From: an uncultured Phycisphaeraceae bacterium
Lineage (GTDB): Bacteria > Planctomycetota > Phycisphaerae > Phycisphaerales > UBA1924
DNA length: 39,739 nt
Assembly (NCBI GenBank): GCA_937899905.1
Contig: CALCCF010000004.1
Coordinates: 1 to 39,739 of the forward strand
Reading direction: 5' to 3'
In this document: positions 30,347 to 38,896 of the stretch, in pieces
Numbering within the stretch: the first letter of the stretch is position 1
Layout: the number at the start of each line of letters is the position of its first letter
Program-made: the position numbers and the translations under genes
Notes under the pieces: generated by a model
Seen by the model: the letters and a program-made list of their open reading frames with translations, nothing else
Database searches by the model: none
What the model was told of the DNA's origin: nothing

Positions 30347-30984
30347 ACTCGCCGATCGATCATCCCGTGGCCGAGGCCAGGCGCACGCTCGAGGCGTGGC
30401 TCGAGGGTGTGCCGGCTGCGCCGCCTCTTGAACCCGCGGCCTTACTGCCCGGCTCGCCCGATGCGGCAACGGCCGAGTTCGTGTTCGCGCTGCTCGTGTG
30501 GGAGGCCGGCGAGCCCAAGGCTGCGTCGGCCGCACGCCGGCTCGCCGAGCAATTCGTGGACCTCAACGAGCTCCGAGTCGCCTTGGTTGATGAGATCGAG
30601 CAGGCGATCGGCCTGGACGACTCGCATGCGACCGAACGGGCCGACCTCATCGCCACCGCGCTCATGTGCGTGTTCGATGCCGAGGATGACGTGAGCATCG
30701 ATCGTGTCGCGCGAGCCGGCACCTTGGAAGTACGGACGTTCCTCGAGGACATCCCGGGACTGCCGGCGTTCGTCATCGATCGCGTCATGCTGCTGGCAAT
30801 TGGCGAGCCGCGGATCCCGGTCGACGATCGGCTGCGGAGCGTATTAGCGGAGAAGGGCATCGTCGGCCCCGAGACGCCCGACACCGACGCGGCCGACCTG
30901 CTCACCCGGGTCTGCCAGCCCGAGGACGCGCGGGACGCGTACGCCCGGCTCGAGGCGGCCGCGGGCCGGCTGGCCCGGGTGTAG
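30343..30984 (+). CDS. Degenerate endonuclease III-like (HhH-GPD) protein
   Basis: A 213-residue protein in the usual truB position after rbfA, with GTG 30343 overlapping the rbfA stop. Its helical layout follows the endonuclease III family: EFVFALLVWEAGEPKAASAA (residues about 45-64), then NELRVALVDEI, the helix-hairpin-helix EDIPGLPAFVIDRVML (135-150) and PRIPVDDRLRSVLAEKGIV (156-174). The catalytic Lys expected in LPGVGRK is Phe143. The catalytic Asp is present as Asp161. The four-Cys iron-sulfur cluster after the domain is missing. It is therefore unlikely to cut DNA as a glycosylase/lyase. A structural or RNA/DNA-binding role linked to ribosome assembly or transcription is an inference from its place in the operon. 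Confidence 0.7.
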   Translation: MNSPIDHPVAEARRTLEAWLEGVPAAPPLEPAALLPGSPDAATAEFVFALLVWEAGEPKAASAARRLAEQFVDLNELRVALVDEIEQAIGLDDSHATERADLIATALMCVFDAEDDVSIDRVARAGTLEVRTFLEDIPGLPAFVIDRVMLLAIGEPRIPVDDRLRSVLAEKGIVGPETPDTDAADLLTRVCQPEDARDAYARLEAAAGRLARV

Positions 30985-31003
30985 GACACACGAACACCGA
31001 CAC

Positions 31004-31009
31004 TACAAT
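31004..31009 (+). promoter_or_regulatory. Possible -10 element before yebC
   Basis: TACAAT lies 60 bases before the yebC start. No good -35 box is found 16-18 bases upstream, so the call is weak. Confidence 0.3.
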
Positions 31010-31068
31010 GCCACCGCGGGCCGGGCTTCGATCCTTGGCCGGAGCATCGAGGGCACAGGGAGCACGAC

Positions 31069-31830
31069 GTGGCCGGACACAGCAAGTGGGCGAACATCCG
31101 TCACCGCAAGGAGCGGCAGGACAAGAAGAAGGGCAAGATCTGGAGCAAGTGCTCCAAGGCCATCATGGCTGCCGCACGTTCGGGCGGGGGCGACCCCGAG
31201 ACCAACCTCACGCTGCGCTACGCCATCGACGAGGCCCGCTACGCCAACATGCCCAAGGACACGATCCAGCGGGCCATCGACAAGGGCAGCGGCGCCGCCG
31301 ACGGCGCGGGCTTCGAAGAGAACGCCTACGAGGGCTACGGCCCCGGCGGTGTCGCGATCATCGTCGACGCACTGACCGACAACAAGACGCGCACGGTGAA
31401 CGACCTGCGTTTCATCTTCAGTAAGGCTGGCGGCACGCTGGGCAACGCCGGCAGTGTGGCGTTCATGTTCGAGACCAAGGGCCGCATCTTCATCGAGGCC
31501 GACAAGACCACCGAAGAGCAGCTCAAGGAGGTCGCGCTCGAAGCAGGGGCCGAAGACATCGAGGCTCCGGAAGGCGAAGGCGACGACGCGGGCATGTGGG
31601 TCATCACGACCGAGCGCACCGACTACCACACGGTGCGGCAGGCCCTGGAGAAGGCCGAGATCGAGGTCAGCGAGGGCGGTATCGACAAGATTCCCAACGT
31701 CATCGCCAAGCCCACGCCCGAAGAAGCCACCAAGCTCATGAACCTCATCGACGCGATCGAGGACAACGAGGACGTGCAGAAGGTCTACCACAACCTCGAC
31801 GAGGACATGGCGGCGGAGGCCGAGGGATAG
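31069..31830 (+). CDS. yebC: YebC/PmpR family regulatory or translation-associated protein
   Basis: A 253-residue protein with the full family pattern: MAGHSKWANIRHRKERQD at the start, then the KAIMAAARSGGGDPETNLTLR segment, GYGPGGVAIIVDALTDNKTRT, and the SKAGGTLGNAGSVAFMFETKG motif. The start is GTG 31069, with GGGAG eight bases upstream. Members have been described as DNA-binding regulators and, more recently, as factors that relieve ribosome stalling; sequence alone does not choose. It is separated from the rbfA run by 84 bases with a possible promoter. A hairpin terminator follows. Confidence 0.94.
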   Translation: MAGHSKWANIRHRKERQDKKKGKIWSKCSKAIMAAARSGGGDPETNLTLRYAIDEARYANMPKDTIQRAIDKGSGAADGAGFEENAYEGYGPGGVAIIVDALTDNKTRTVNDLRFIFSKAGGTLGNAGSVAFMFETKGRIFIEADKTTEEQLKEVALEAGAEDIEAPEGEGDDAGMWVITTERTDYHTVRQALEKAEIEVSEGGIDKIPNVIAKPTPEEATKLMNLIDAIEDNEDVQKVYHNLDEDMAAEAEG

Positions 31831-31868
31831 GCAATGGGCATCGAGCAATAGGCGATGGAAAGAACGAG

Positions 31869-31888
31869 GCCCGGGCGCAAGCCCAGGC
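31869..31888 (+). terminator. Hairpin between yebC and the ABC transporter gene
   Basis: GCCCGGGC and GCCCAGGC flank a GCAA tetraloop and pair with one mismatch. Only TT follows, so the T-run is poor. It lies between two convergent genes and may end transcription on either strand. Confidence 0.45.
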
Positions 31889-31897
31889 TTAACACGC

Positions 31898-33919
31898 CTA
31901 GCTCACACTCGCGTCTTCTTCCAAATCCTCAACCTGCGCCTGCACCAACCCCGCGTACGCCCCACCCTTGGCCAACAGTTCCTCGTGCGTGCCGACCTCG
32001 GTGATCGCGCCCTTGTGCATGACCACGATCGCGTCGGCGTGGCGGATGGTGCTCAAACGGTGGGCGATGACGAAGGTCGTTCGCTCGCTAGTAAGCTGGG
32101 CTAAGGCGCGCTGGATGAGCTTCTCGCTGTGCGTGTCGAGGTTGCTCGTCGCCTCATCGAGGATGAGCACCTTCGGGTCGGCGAGCACGGCCCGCGCGAT
32201 CGCGATGCGTTGCTTCTGCCCGCCGCTGAGGCGCACGCCGCGCTCGCCGACGATGGTGTCGTAGCCCTCAGTCAGATCCTCGATGAACTCGTCGGCGCTC
32301 GCGATCCTCGCGGCTTCCTTGACGTCTTCTTCCGTCGCCCACCGCCGCGCGTAGGCGATGTTGTCGTAAATGCTGCCGTCGAAGAGGAAGACGTCCTGCT
32401 CGACAACACCCAGCAGCGCCCGGTAGCGATCGACGTTGATGTCGCGCAGATCGACGCCGTCGAGAAGGATCCGCCCGCGCGTCGGGTCGTAGAACCGCGC
32501 GACGAGGTTGCACATCGTCGTCTTGCCCGAGCCGCTGCGACCCACGAGCGCGACCGTCGAGCCTGCCGGCACGTCCAGGTTGATGTCCTTCAGCACGAAC
32601 TCAAGCTCTTCGCCCTCTGGATCACCATCGCCGTTCTCGTTCGACTTCGGATACGCGAACCACACGCCCTCGATGCTCATCCGGCCGTGAACTGCCGCGG
32701 GCATCGCCGTCGCACCATCGCGGGTCTCGGCGAACTCCATCGGCTCCTCGAGCAGATCGAGCGAGCGATCGAGGCCCGAGAGCGCGTTCTGGATCTGCGT
32801 CGCGCTCGCCGCCAAGGCCTCTACAGGCCCAAGCAGGTAGAGCAGGTACACCGAGAACATCATGACATCACCGATGGTCATGCGGTCGCCCAGCACGGCC
32901 GCCCCGCCATAGAGCAGCACGCCCGCACTCGCAGCGGGGATCATCACCGCCCACACGAGCTCGACGCTCCGGCTCCACCACCACGCGCGCAGCTCCTGCC
33001 GCGCCATGAGGTGGACGCCGCCGGTAAACCTCGCCGACTCCTGCTGCTCGCGGTGAAAACCGCGGACCACGCGGGCACCGCCAAAGGCCTCGGTCGCGTG
33101 CGCGTCGATATCGCTGCGCGTCTTGCGCACGTCGCGATAGATCGGCCGGATGCGTGCAATCCAGGCGCGATGCGTGATCCACACCACCGGCAGCAGCAGC
33201 AACGCGCCCGCGAGCATCCGCCAATCGACGATGGTCATCGCCACGAGCGCGCCCAGCAGCGTGACCACCGCGCGCCACGGGTTATAGATAAGCCCGAACA
33301 GCAACTCGGCCGCCGCACCCGCGTCCTCGCGCAGGATGCTCGCCACCCCACCGCTCCGCATCGCGTGCACACGGTGCAAGGGCAGCCGGGCCGCGTGCTC
33401 GAACGTGCGCCGCCGCAGCATCGCCTGCACACGCTTGGTCAGCCGCGTCATGTGCCAGCGACCCCAGAGCCCGAATGCGACGCCCAGCGTGGCGACCAAC
33501 ATCATCGCGCCGCACAGCACCAGCAGCGCCCGCCATCGCAGCGATCGCATGCCGTCCTCATCGAGCGAGCCCAAGTGCTCGAGCGCCTCCTCGCGTTGCG
33601 GCTGCGGCAGCGACTCGGCGAGCCCGACAAGCCCCGGCTCGGTGCTCAGGATGAAGTCGAGCGCGACCTTGGTCGACAGCGGCAGCAAGAGGCCCAGGCC
33701 CGTCGCGATCGTCAGGGTGACCAGCGAGGCGACGACCGTGCCTCGGTGCCCACGCAAGAGCCCCCAGAACTCGCGCGCGAGCGTCCCAAAGCCTCGGCTG
33801 CGCCGGCCCTTCTTCGCTAGCGGGTCGTCCGAGACCTTGTCCGCCTCGCTCCGCCGCTCACGCTCTCGCTCGATGTACCGCCGGTATCGCCGGCTGCTGA
33901 CCTGCCGTTTCCTCGCCAC
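31898..33919 (-). CDS. MsbA-type ABC exporter (fused membrane and ATPase domains)
   Basis: A 673-residue half-transporter that would work as a dimer in the inner membrane. A very basic N-terminus (RKRQVSSRRYRRYIERERERR) precedes six predicted membrane helices in residues about 55-390. The ATPase domain has Walker A GRSGSGKTT (about 457-465), signature LSGGQKQR (about 563), Walker B VLILDEATSNLD and the His switch IAHRLSTI (about 618). ATG 33919 is divergent from the symporter gene. The class exports lipids, peptides or drugs; the substrate is not visible. An Asp/Glu-rich insert lies in the domain linker (ENGDGDPEGEELE). Confidence 0.92.
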   Translation of the reverse strand: MARKRQVSSRRYRRYIERERERRSEADKVSDDPLAKKGRRSRGFGTLAREFWGLLRGHRGTVVASLVTLTIATGLGLLLPLSTKVALDFILSTEPGLVGLAESLPQPQREEALEHLGSLDEDGMRSLRWRALLVLCGAMMLVATLGVAFGLWGRWHMTRLTKRVQAMLRRRTFEHAARLPLHRVHAMRSGGVASILREDAGAAAELLFGLIYNPWRAVVTLLGALVAMTIVDWRMLAGALLLLPVVWITHRAWIARIRPIYRDVRKTRSDIDAHATEAFGGARVVRGFHREQQESARFTGGVHLMARQELRAWWWSRSVELVWAVMIPAASAGVLLYGGAAVLGDRMTIGDVMMFSVYLLYLLGPVEALAASATQIQNALSGLDRSLDLLEEPMEFAETRDGATAMPAAVHGRMSIEGVWFAYPKSNENGDGDPEGEELEFVLKDINLDVPAGSTVALVGRSGSGKTTMCNLVARFYDPTRGRILLDGVDLRDINVDRYRALLGVVEQDVFLFDGSIYDNIAYARRWATEEDVKEAARIASADEFIEDLTEGYDTIVGERGVRLSGGQKQRIAIARAVLADPKVLILDEATSNLDTHSEKLIQRALAQLTSERTTFVIAHRLSTIRHADAIVVMHKGAITEVGTHEELLAKGGAYAGLVQAQVEDLEEDASVS

Positions 33920-33990
33920 GAGCCATTGTACGAGCGACTCTCACAGATCGCGAACACACCCGCATAGTGTTGGCGGATCCATCCATCCGC

Positions 33991-34016
33991 TCGATGCAAA
34001 CCCATCGATGCAAGAA
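33991..34016. repeat. Near-tandem direct repeat upstream of the symporter gene
   Basis: TCGATGCAA occurs at 33991-33999 and 34005-34013, each followed by ACCCA or GAACCCA. It lies in the 117-bp region between the divergent ABC exporter and symporter starts, a plausible place for a regulator site. Confidence 0.45.
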
Positions 34017-34036
34017 CCCAGTCCCGGGAGGCACCC

Positions 34037-35509
34037 ATGGCCGACGCGCCCAACACCCCACGCCGCAAGAAGCTCGGCCTGCACTGGCAGATCATCATCG
34101 GCCTGGTCCTGGGCATTGTCGTCGGGCTGATCGTCAACGTCGCGTGGACCAGCAACACCTGGGCCTCGATGGGCGTCGACAACCCAGCCGCGTTCCTCGC
34201 GGGCGACGCCGCGGCCGTGCTCGAGGACGGCTCCCCCGCCAACGCCGACCCCAGCGTCGTCGCCCGCACCGTCCGGTTCGTGCGCAACTCCGTGGACTTC
34301 CTGGGCGACCTCTTCATGCGGTGCCTGCGATTCATCGCGGTACCCATCGTGCTGTTCAGCCTCATTGTGGGCGTCAGCAGCCTGAACAACATCGCCAAGC
34401 TCAGCCGCATCGGCGGCAAGACCATCGGCATCTACCTCGTCACCACGGCCGTCGCCATCTCCTTCGGCCTCTTGCTGGCCAACATCGTGCGCCCGGGCAA
34501 CTTCGTGCCCCAGGAAACGCGCGACCAGCTCCTGCTCACCTACCAGGCCGAGGCCGAGGAAGACCAGCAGACCGCCGCCCGAGGCCAGGCCCAGAGCGGG
34601 TGGGAGCGTCTGGTGAACCTCGTGCCCTCGAACCCCTTCGGCGCCATCGCCGGCGGCAACATGCTCCAGATCGTCGTGCTCAGCCTCGCGATCGGCATCG
34701 GGCTCACGCTCGTGCCCACCGCAAGATCCGGGCCCGTCATCGCCTTCTGCGAGGGCATGACCGACGCGATCATCAAACTCGTCGAGATCCTCATGCGCAC
34801 GGCACCCGTCGCCGTGTTCGCGCTCATCGTGATCGTGGTCGCCGACCTCGGGCTCGATGTCCTCGGTGCGCTGCTGGTCTACAGCCTGTGCGTCGTCGGC
34901 GGCCTCGCGCTCATGGCCGTGGTCGTGTACCCGCTGGTGCTCAAGCTCTTCACCGGCGTCGGGCCGGGCCGCTTCTACAAGGCCATCGCCCCCGCGCAGC
35001 TGCTCGCGTTTAGTAGTGCCAGCAGCAGCGCCACGCTACCGGTCACAATGGAGTGCGTCGAGAAGCGGCTGGGCGTCAAGGAAGAGGTTTCCAGCTTCGT
35101 GCTGCCGCTGGGCGCCACCATCAACATGGACGGCACGGCCCTCTACCAGGGCGTCGCGGCCGTCTTCATCGCCCAGCTCTACAGCATGAACCTGGGCCTG
35201 GGCGACCAGCTCGCCATCGTCGGCACCGCCACGCTGGCGTCCATCGGCACCGCCGGCGTGCCCGGCGCGGGCGTGGTCATGCTCGTCATCGTGCTCCAGA
35301 GCGTGGGCGTCCCACTCGAGGGCATCGCCGCCATCCTTGGCGTCGACCGCCTGCTAGACATGTGCCGCACCACCTGCAACGTCACCGGCGACGCGATGGT
35401 CGCCACCGTCGTCGCGGGCACGGAGGGTGAGTTGTCGAGTGCGGAGGAAGTCGAACGGCGGCTGGCGGAGGAGGAGGCTCGGGGGTTTGATGAGTCGCCG
35501 CCGAACTAA
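34037..35509 (+). CDS. Dicarboxylate/amino acid:cation symporter (DAACS family)
   Basis: A 490-residue inner-membrane carrier of the glutamate/C4-dicarboxylate:Na+ or H+ symporter family. The first helix (WQIIIGLVLGIVVGLIV) follows a short basic N-terminus. The conserved serine-rich hairpin SSASSSATLPVT (about residues 324-335) and NMDGTALYQGVAAVF hold the substrate- and cation-binding residues. The second hairpin, GTAGVPGAGVVML, and the DRLLDMCRTTCNVTGDA helix complete the core. A long hydrophilic insertion (about residues 165-190) is unusual in length. GGGAGG precedes ATG 34037. Whether it prefers glutamate, aspartate or dicarboxylates cannot be decided here. Confidence 0.92.
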   Translation: MADAPNTPRRKKLGLHWQIIIGLVLGIVVGLIVNVAWTSNTWASMGVDNPAAFLAGDAAAVLEDGSPANADPSVVARTVRFVRNSVDFLGDLFMRCLRFIAVPIVLFSLIVGVSSLNNIAKLSRIGGKTIGIYLVTTAVAISFGLLLANIVRPGNFVPQETRDQLLLTYQAEAEEDQQTAARGQAQSGWERLVNLVPSNPFGAIAGGNMLQIVVLSLAIGIGLTLVPTARSGPVIAFCEGMTDAIIKLVEILMRTAPVAVFALIVIVVADLGLDVLGALLVYSLCVVGGLALMAVVVYPLVLKLFTGVGPGRFYKAIAPAQLLAFSSASSSATLPVTMECVEKRLGVKEEVSSFVLPLGATINMDGTALYQGVAAVFIAQLYSMNLGLGDQLAIVGTATLASIGTAGVPGAGVVMLVIVLQSVGVPLEGIAAILGVDRLLDMCRTTCNVTGDAMVATVVAGTEGELSSAEEVERRLAEEEARGFDESPPN

Positions 35510-35528
35510 GGTGACTCAATTTGAAGGA

Positions 35529-35912
35529 TCAGTTGGCGACGGGCGGATCCGCGGGCCGCAGCGGTGATCCGACCGAGTCTCGAGCGAAAGCCGAGTTCGT
35601 GGGCGCGGTGAGAAACTCGACGATGTCGGGGTCGTAGTTCGCGATCGTGTTGACCTCATACATGCCCGAGTTCTGCACGTTGTCGAGGTATGCCTCGGTC
35701 TCGGTTCCAGAGAAGAACCTCCAACCACTATCGCCCTGGAAGCCGGGCGGCTCCCGGTACATCCAGCCAACGGGCTCGCCCTCGACCGTGATCTTGTCGG
35801 TCGCGATGCACGCACCCATCGGTGGAACGAGCTGGCGGATCTCGTCTGGGGCCAGCTTGAACGACTTGCCCGGAGCCGAGTTCTTCTTACGCCCAAAGAG
35901 CTTTCCAAGCAC
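35529..35912 (-). CDS. DUF2185/Imm33-like protein
   Basis: A 127-residue cytoplasmic protein. Residues about 33-112 match the DUF2185 (Imm33-type) domain: GACIATDKI, GEPVGWMYREPP, DSGWRFFSGTETEAYLDN and YEVNTIANYDPDIVEFL. The start is GTG 35912, with GGAGG seven bases upstream. A basic N-terminal tail (LGKLFGRKK) precedes the domain. In other bacteria the domain occurs as an immunity protein next to polymorphic toxins, but also alone. No toxin gene is in the window, so immunity is not supported by context. Confidence 0.85.
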   Translation of the reverse strand: MLGKLFGRKKNSAPGKSFKLAPDEIRQLVPPMGACIATDKITVEGEPVGWMYREPPGFQGDSGWRFFSGTETEAYLDNVQNSGMYEVNTIANYDPDIVEFLTAPTNSAFARDSVGSPLRPADPPVAN

Positions 35913-35933
35913 CGCTCATCCTCCACCGCGGTG

Positions 35934-36143
35934 TTAGCCACGCCCAACGCGCTGTCGCATACGCGGGGGCGCGGTTCGGTCAGCGGCGGCGTAGAGCTGT
36001 TCTTCGATTTCGTTCACGGCTTCGATCCGACGACCACGGCGCGTGGCTTCCTTGAGTTCATGGGAATACGCCCGGTGCTTCATGTTGGAGTGACCTCGCT
36101 GGCCGCCGGTCCCGCCTTCGGATGGAGTCTTGTAGCGGCCCAT
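35934..36143 (-). CDS. Small basic protein coupled to the mutase gene
   Basis: A 69-residue, Arg-rich protein with one likely helix (KEATRRGRRIEAVNEIEEQLY). Its ATG at 36143 shares one base with the mutase stop (TAATG), a classic arrangement for translational coupling. This is the main evidence that it is a gene. I do not recognise the family. Its size and charge would suit nucleic-acid or protein binding, but nothing more can be said. Confidence 0.6.
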   Translation of the reverse strand: MGRYKTPSEGGTGGQRGHSNMKHRAYSHELKEATRRGRRIEAVNEIEEQLYAAADRTAPPRMRQRVGRG

Positions 36144-37882
36144 TACCACTCCGGCCCACCCGCATACCGCCCATAGATATCCGCCATCGCCTGCACCATC
36201 TCGCCCAGCGTGGCGTTGGCCAGGGCGCCCTCGATGAGGTGGGGCATGACGTTCTCGCCCTTCTGGCAGGCGGTGCGGATGGCGTCGAGGGCACGCTTGG
36301 TCTCGTCGGCGTTGCGGTTGGCCTTGAACGCACCCAGACGTTCGAGCTGGGTCTCCTCGACCTCCGGGCCGATCTGCAGGATGTCGATCGGCCGGTCCTC
36401 GTTGTCCTCGACGTACTCGTTAACGCCGACGATGATGCGGTCGTGGGCCTCGCACTCTTCGCTGAAGCGATAACTCGCCTCGGCGATCTTGCGGCGGAAG
36501 TAGCCCTGGTGGATGCCCTCGACCACGCCGCCGTACCCGCCGGTGGGCCGGCCGGCGTCCTGGCCGGTCCACGCGCCGCCGGCCATGTCGTCGATCTCCT
36601 GGATGTACGCCAGCGCCTGGGCCTCGACCTCGTCGGTCAGCGCCTCGACGAAGTAGCTGCCGCCCAGCGGGTCGACCGTGCGCGTCACGCCGGTCTCGTG
36701 GGCCAGGATCTGCTGCGTGCGGAGCGCGACGGTGACGGCCTGCTCGGTGGGCAGGCCCAGCGTCTCGTCCATGCTGTCGGTGTGCAGGCTCTGGCAGCCG
36801 CCAAGCACGCCGGCCATCGCCTGGTAAGCGACGCGCACGATGTTGTTCAGCGGCTGCTGCTCGGTCAGGCTGCAGCCGGCGGTCTGAACGTGCGTCTTCA
36901 TGAACCAGCTGCGCTCGCTCTGCGCGCCGTAGCGCTCGCGCATCATCCGGGCCCAGATGCGGCGGGCCGCACGCAGCTTGCAGACCTCCTCGAAGAACTC
37001 GTTGTGGCTGTTGAAGAAGAAGCTCAGACGCGGGCCGAACTTCTCGATGTCCAGCCCACGGAGCAGGCACGCCTCGACGTACTCCATGCCGTCGCGCAGC
37101 GTGAAGGCGAGCTCCTGCGGCCCGGTGCTGCCAGCCTCGCGGATGTGGTAGCCGCTGATGCTCACAGAGTTCCACTTGGGCATGTGCTGGGCCTGAAACT
37201 CGATGGTGTCGACCACGAGCTTTACGCTGGGCTCGGGCGGATAGATGAACTCGTTCTGGGCGTGGAACTCCTTGAGGATGTCGTTCTGGAGCGTTCCACC
37301 AAGATCAGCGATGTCGAAGCCGCGCTGCTTGGCCATCGCCAGGTACATGGCCCAGATCACGCACGCCGGCCCGTTGATCGTCTGGCTGATGGTGACCTTG
37401 TCGATCGGGATGTCCGCGTACAACCGGTGCATGTCCTCGATGGTGTCGATCGCCACGCCGCACTTGCCGACCTCGCCGACGCTGAGCGCATCATCGCTAT
37501 CGCGGCCCATGAGCGTGGGCAGGTCGAACGCGGTCGACAGCCCGGTGTTGGCCTTGGTCTTGGTCGTCTTGCCGGCCTGGAGCAGATACTTAAAGCGCTG
37601 GTTGGTGTCGTCGGCCGAGCCAAAGCCGGCAAACTGCCGCATGGTCCACAGCCGGCTTCGATACCCCTGCGGGTACAGGCCGCGCGTGTATGGGTACGAG
37701 CCGGGCTGGGCGATGTCGCGATCGAAATTCTCGAGCGAGGTCGGCAGCTTATCGGGCCCATACTTCTCGTCGAGCACGATGCCGGAGATCGTGACCGAGA
37801 CGGGATCGACCTCGGCGGGCGCGCCGTTGGCGTCCAGGCCCGCGCCGGTGATGCTCGTGCTGTTCGTGTTCGCGGTCGTCAT
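36143..37882 (-). CDS. B12-dependent acyl-CoA mutase large subunit, isobutyryl-CoA mutase-like
   Basis: A 579-residue large subunit of the methylmalonyl-CoA mutase superfamily, which rearranges carbon skeletons of acyl-CoA esters with adenosylcobalamin. The start is ATG 37882, with AGGAG seven bases upstream. The TIM-barrel motifs are clear: [42 protein letters not shown] (His246) and [13 protein letters not shown]. The two residues that set substrate choice are Phe84 and Gln209, where methylmalonyl-CoA mutase has Tyr and Arg. Phe/Gln is the isobutyryl-CoA mutase pair. There is no B12-binding domain, so a separate small subunit is needed. A few extra residues ([10 protein letters not shown]) lie before the STAFD motif. 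Confidence 0.9.
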   Translation of the reverse strand: MTTANTNSTSITGAGLDANGAPAEVDPVSVTISGIVLDEKYGPDKLPTSLENFDRDIAQPGSYPYTRGLYPQGYRSRLWTMRQFAGFGSADDTNQRFKYLLQAGKTTKTKANTGLSTAFDLPTLMGRDSDDALSVGEVGKCGVAIDTIEDMHRLYADIPIDKVTISQTINGPACVIWAMYLAMAKQRGFDIADLGGTLQNDILKEFHAQNEFIYPPEPSVKLVVDTIEFQAQHMPKWNSVSISGYHIREAGSTGPQELAFTLRDGMEYVEACLLRGLDIEKFGPRLSFFFNSHNEFFEEVCKLRAARRIWARMMRERYGAQSERSWFMKTHVQTAGCSLTEQQPLNNIVRVAYQAMAGVLGGCQSLHTDSMDETLGLPTEQAVTVALRTQQILAHETGVTRTVDPLGGSYFVEALTDEVEAQALAYIQEIDDMAGGAWTGQDAGRPTGGYGGVVEGIHQGYFRRKIAEASYRFSEECEAHDRIIVGVNEYVEDNEDRPIDILQIGPEVEETQLERLGAFKANRNADETKRALDAIRTACQKGENVMPHLIEGALANATLGEMVQAMADIYGRYAGGPEW

Positions 37883-38092
37883 GGTCGTCTCCTGGGCCCG
37901 AGGGGCAGGGGCAATCGGGCCGGGCGGCCTTTTGAGTTCACTCTGATTCCGACTCCAAGTATATCTCAAGAGTGTGTCGGTCCGGCGAAAAACGGGTCGG
38001 CCCGAACCCCTCCGAGCGCAACGCTGAGACTGGCTGGGCCGTAGCTACAGGATTCCATCGGAAAGCCGCGAGGAGCGGAGAAGGGGGCTTGG

Positions 38093-38893
38093 ATGCAACG
38101 GTCAACACTCGTCGCCGCGCTCGTGTTCCCGGCTTCGACGCTGGCCCAAGACGCCCTGTGGATCAACCACGAGGGCGACGCCGCGTTGGAGGCCACCGGC
38201 TTCGCCTCGAGCGCCGTGCGCATGCCCGACTCGCTGCGCATCGCCGCAGACGATTTTGCCATCGGCTCCCCCACCACGACCACGCTCACCGAGATCGTCT
38301 TCTACTCCGTGTGGATCGACCCTCCGGTGATCCTCGGCGGAGACTGGTACATCTACGAGTACGACGATGCGACCGGCGCGCCTGGAGATCTGATCGTGGG
38401 CGAATCCGACGCCTCGATCGATGTCGTCGACAGCGGACTGAGCAATCCGAGCTTCGGAACGATCTATCGCAACACGATGAACGTTGATGTCCCTCTCGAG
38501 GCCGGCCGGTACTTCCTCGGCTTCCGCACGCACTGTGCGCCCGGCCCGGGCAAGCCCGTCAACGCGCCGCTGCATCCGGAGTGGATCAACGGCGACGCGA
38601 CCGCGCAGTGGAACTTCTCGGCACGCGAATCGGGAGAGGTGCTCGACGCGTGGCAACCGATGACCGACTTCCATCCAACGCCAAAGGAGTGGGCGTTCGA
38701 GCTCTTCGGCGTCGTCGCCCTCGAATGCGGCGCCGACCTCGATGAGGACGGCAGGCTGACCGTGTTCGACTTCCTGATGTTCCAGAACCTGTTCGACGCA
38801 CGTGATCCAGCCGCCGATTTCGACGGCGACGGCCGGTTCACGATCTTTGATTTTCTGGCGTTCCAGACCGCCTTCGACACCGGTTGCCCCTGA
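38093..38893 (+). CDS. Secreted protein with GC-type dockerin tail
   Basis: A 266-residue exported protein with a short signal peptide (AALVFPASTLA-Q). The body (about residues 20-205) is beta-rich with many Asp and Trp residues and has no domain I can name. Residues 212-266 are a dockerin-like tail from Cys to the final Cys-Pro, with calcium-type loops DLDEDG and DFDGDG. The tail matches that of the S8 protease in length and motif. ATG 38093 follows a purine-rich GGAGAAGGGGGC stretch. It is divergent from the mutase and convergent with the hydrolase gene, whose stop is four bases away. Confidence 0.85.
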   Translation: MQRSTLVAALVFPASTLAQDALWINHEGDAALEATGFASSAVRMPDSLRIAADDFAIGSPTTTTLTEIVFYSVWIDPPVILGGDWYIYEYDDATGAPGDLIVGESDASIDVVDSGLSNPSFGTIYRNTMNVDVPLEAGRYFLGFRTHCAPGPGKPVNAPLHPEWINGDATAQWNFSARESGEVLDAWQPMTDFHPTPKEWAFELFGVVALECGADLDEDGRLTVFDFLMFQNLFDARDPAADFDGDGRFTIFDFLAFQTAFDTGCP

Positions 38894-38896
38894 GGC

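Noticed and set aside
36122-38044. 640-codon plus-strand frame opposite the mutase
   Set aside because: It is the antisense of a conserved mutase, with repetitive Val/Leu/Ala/Asp composition and no ribosome site.
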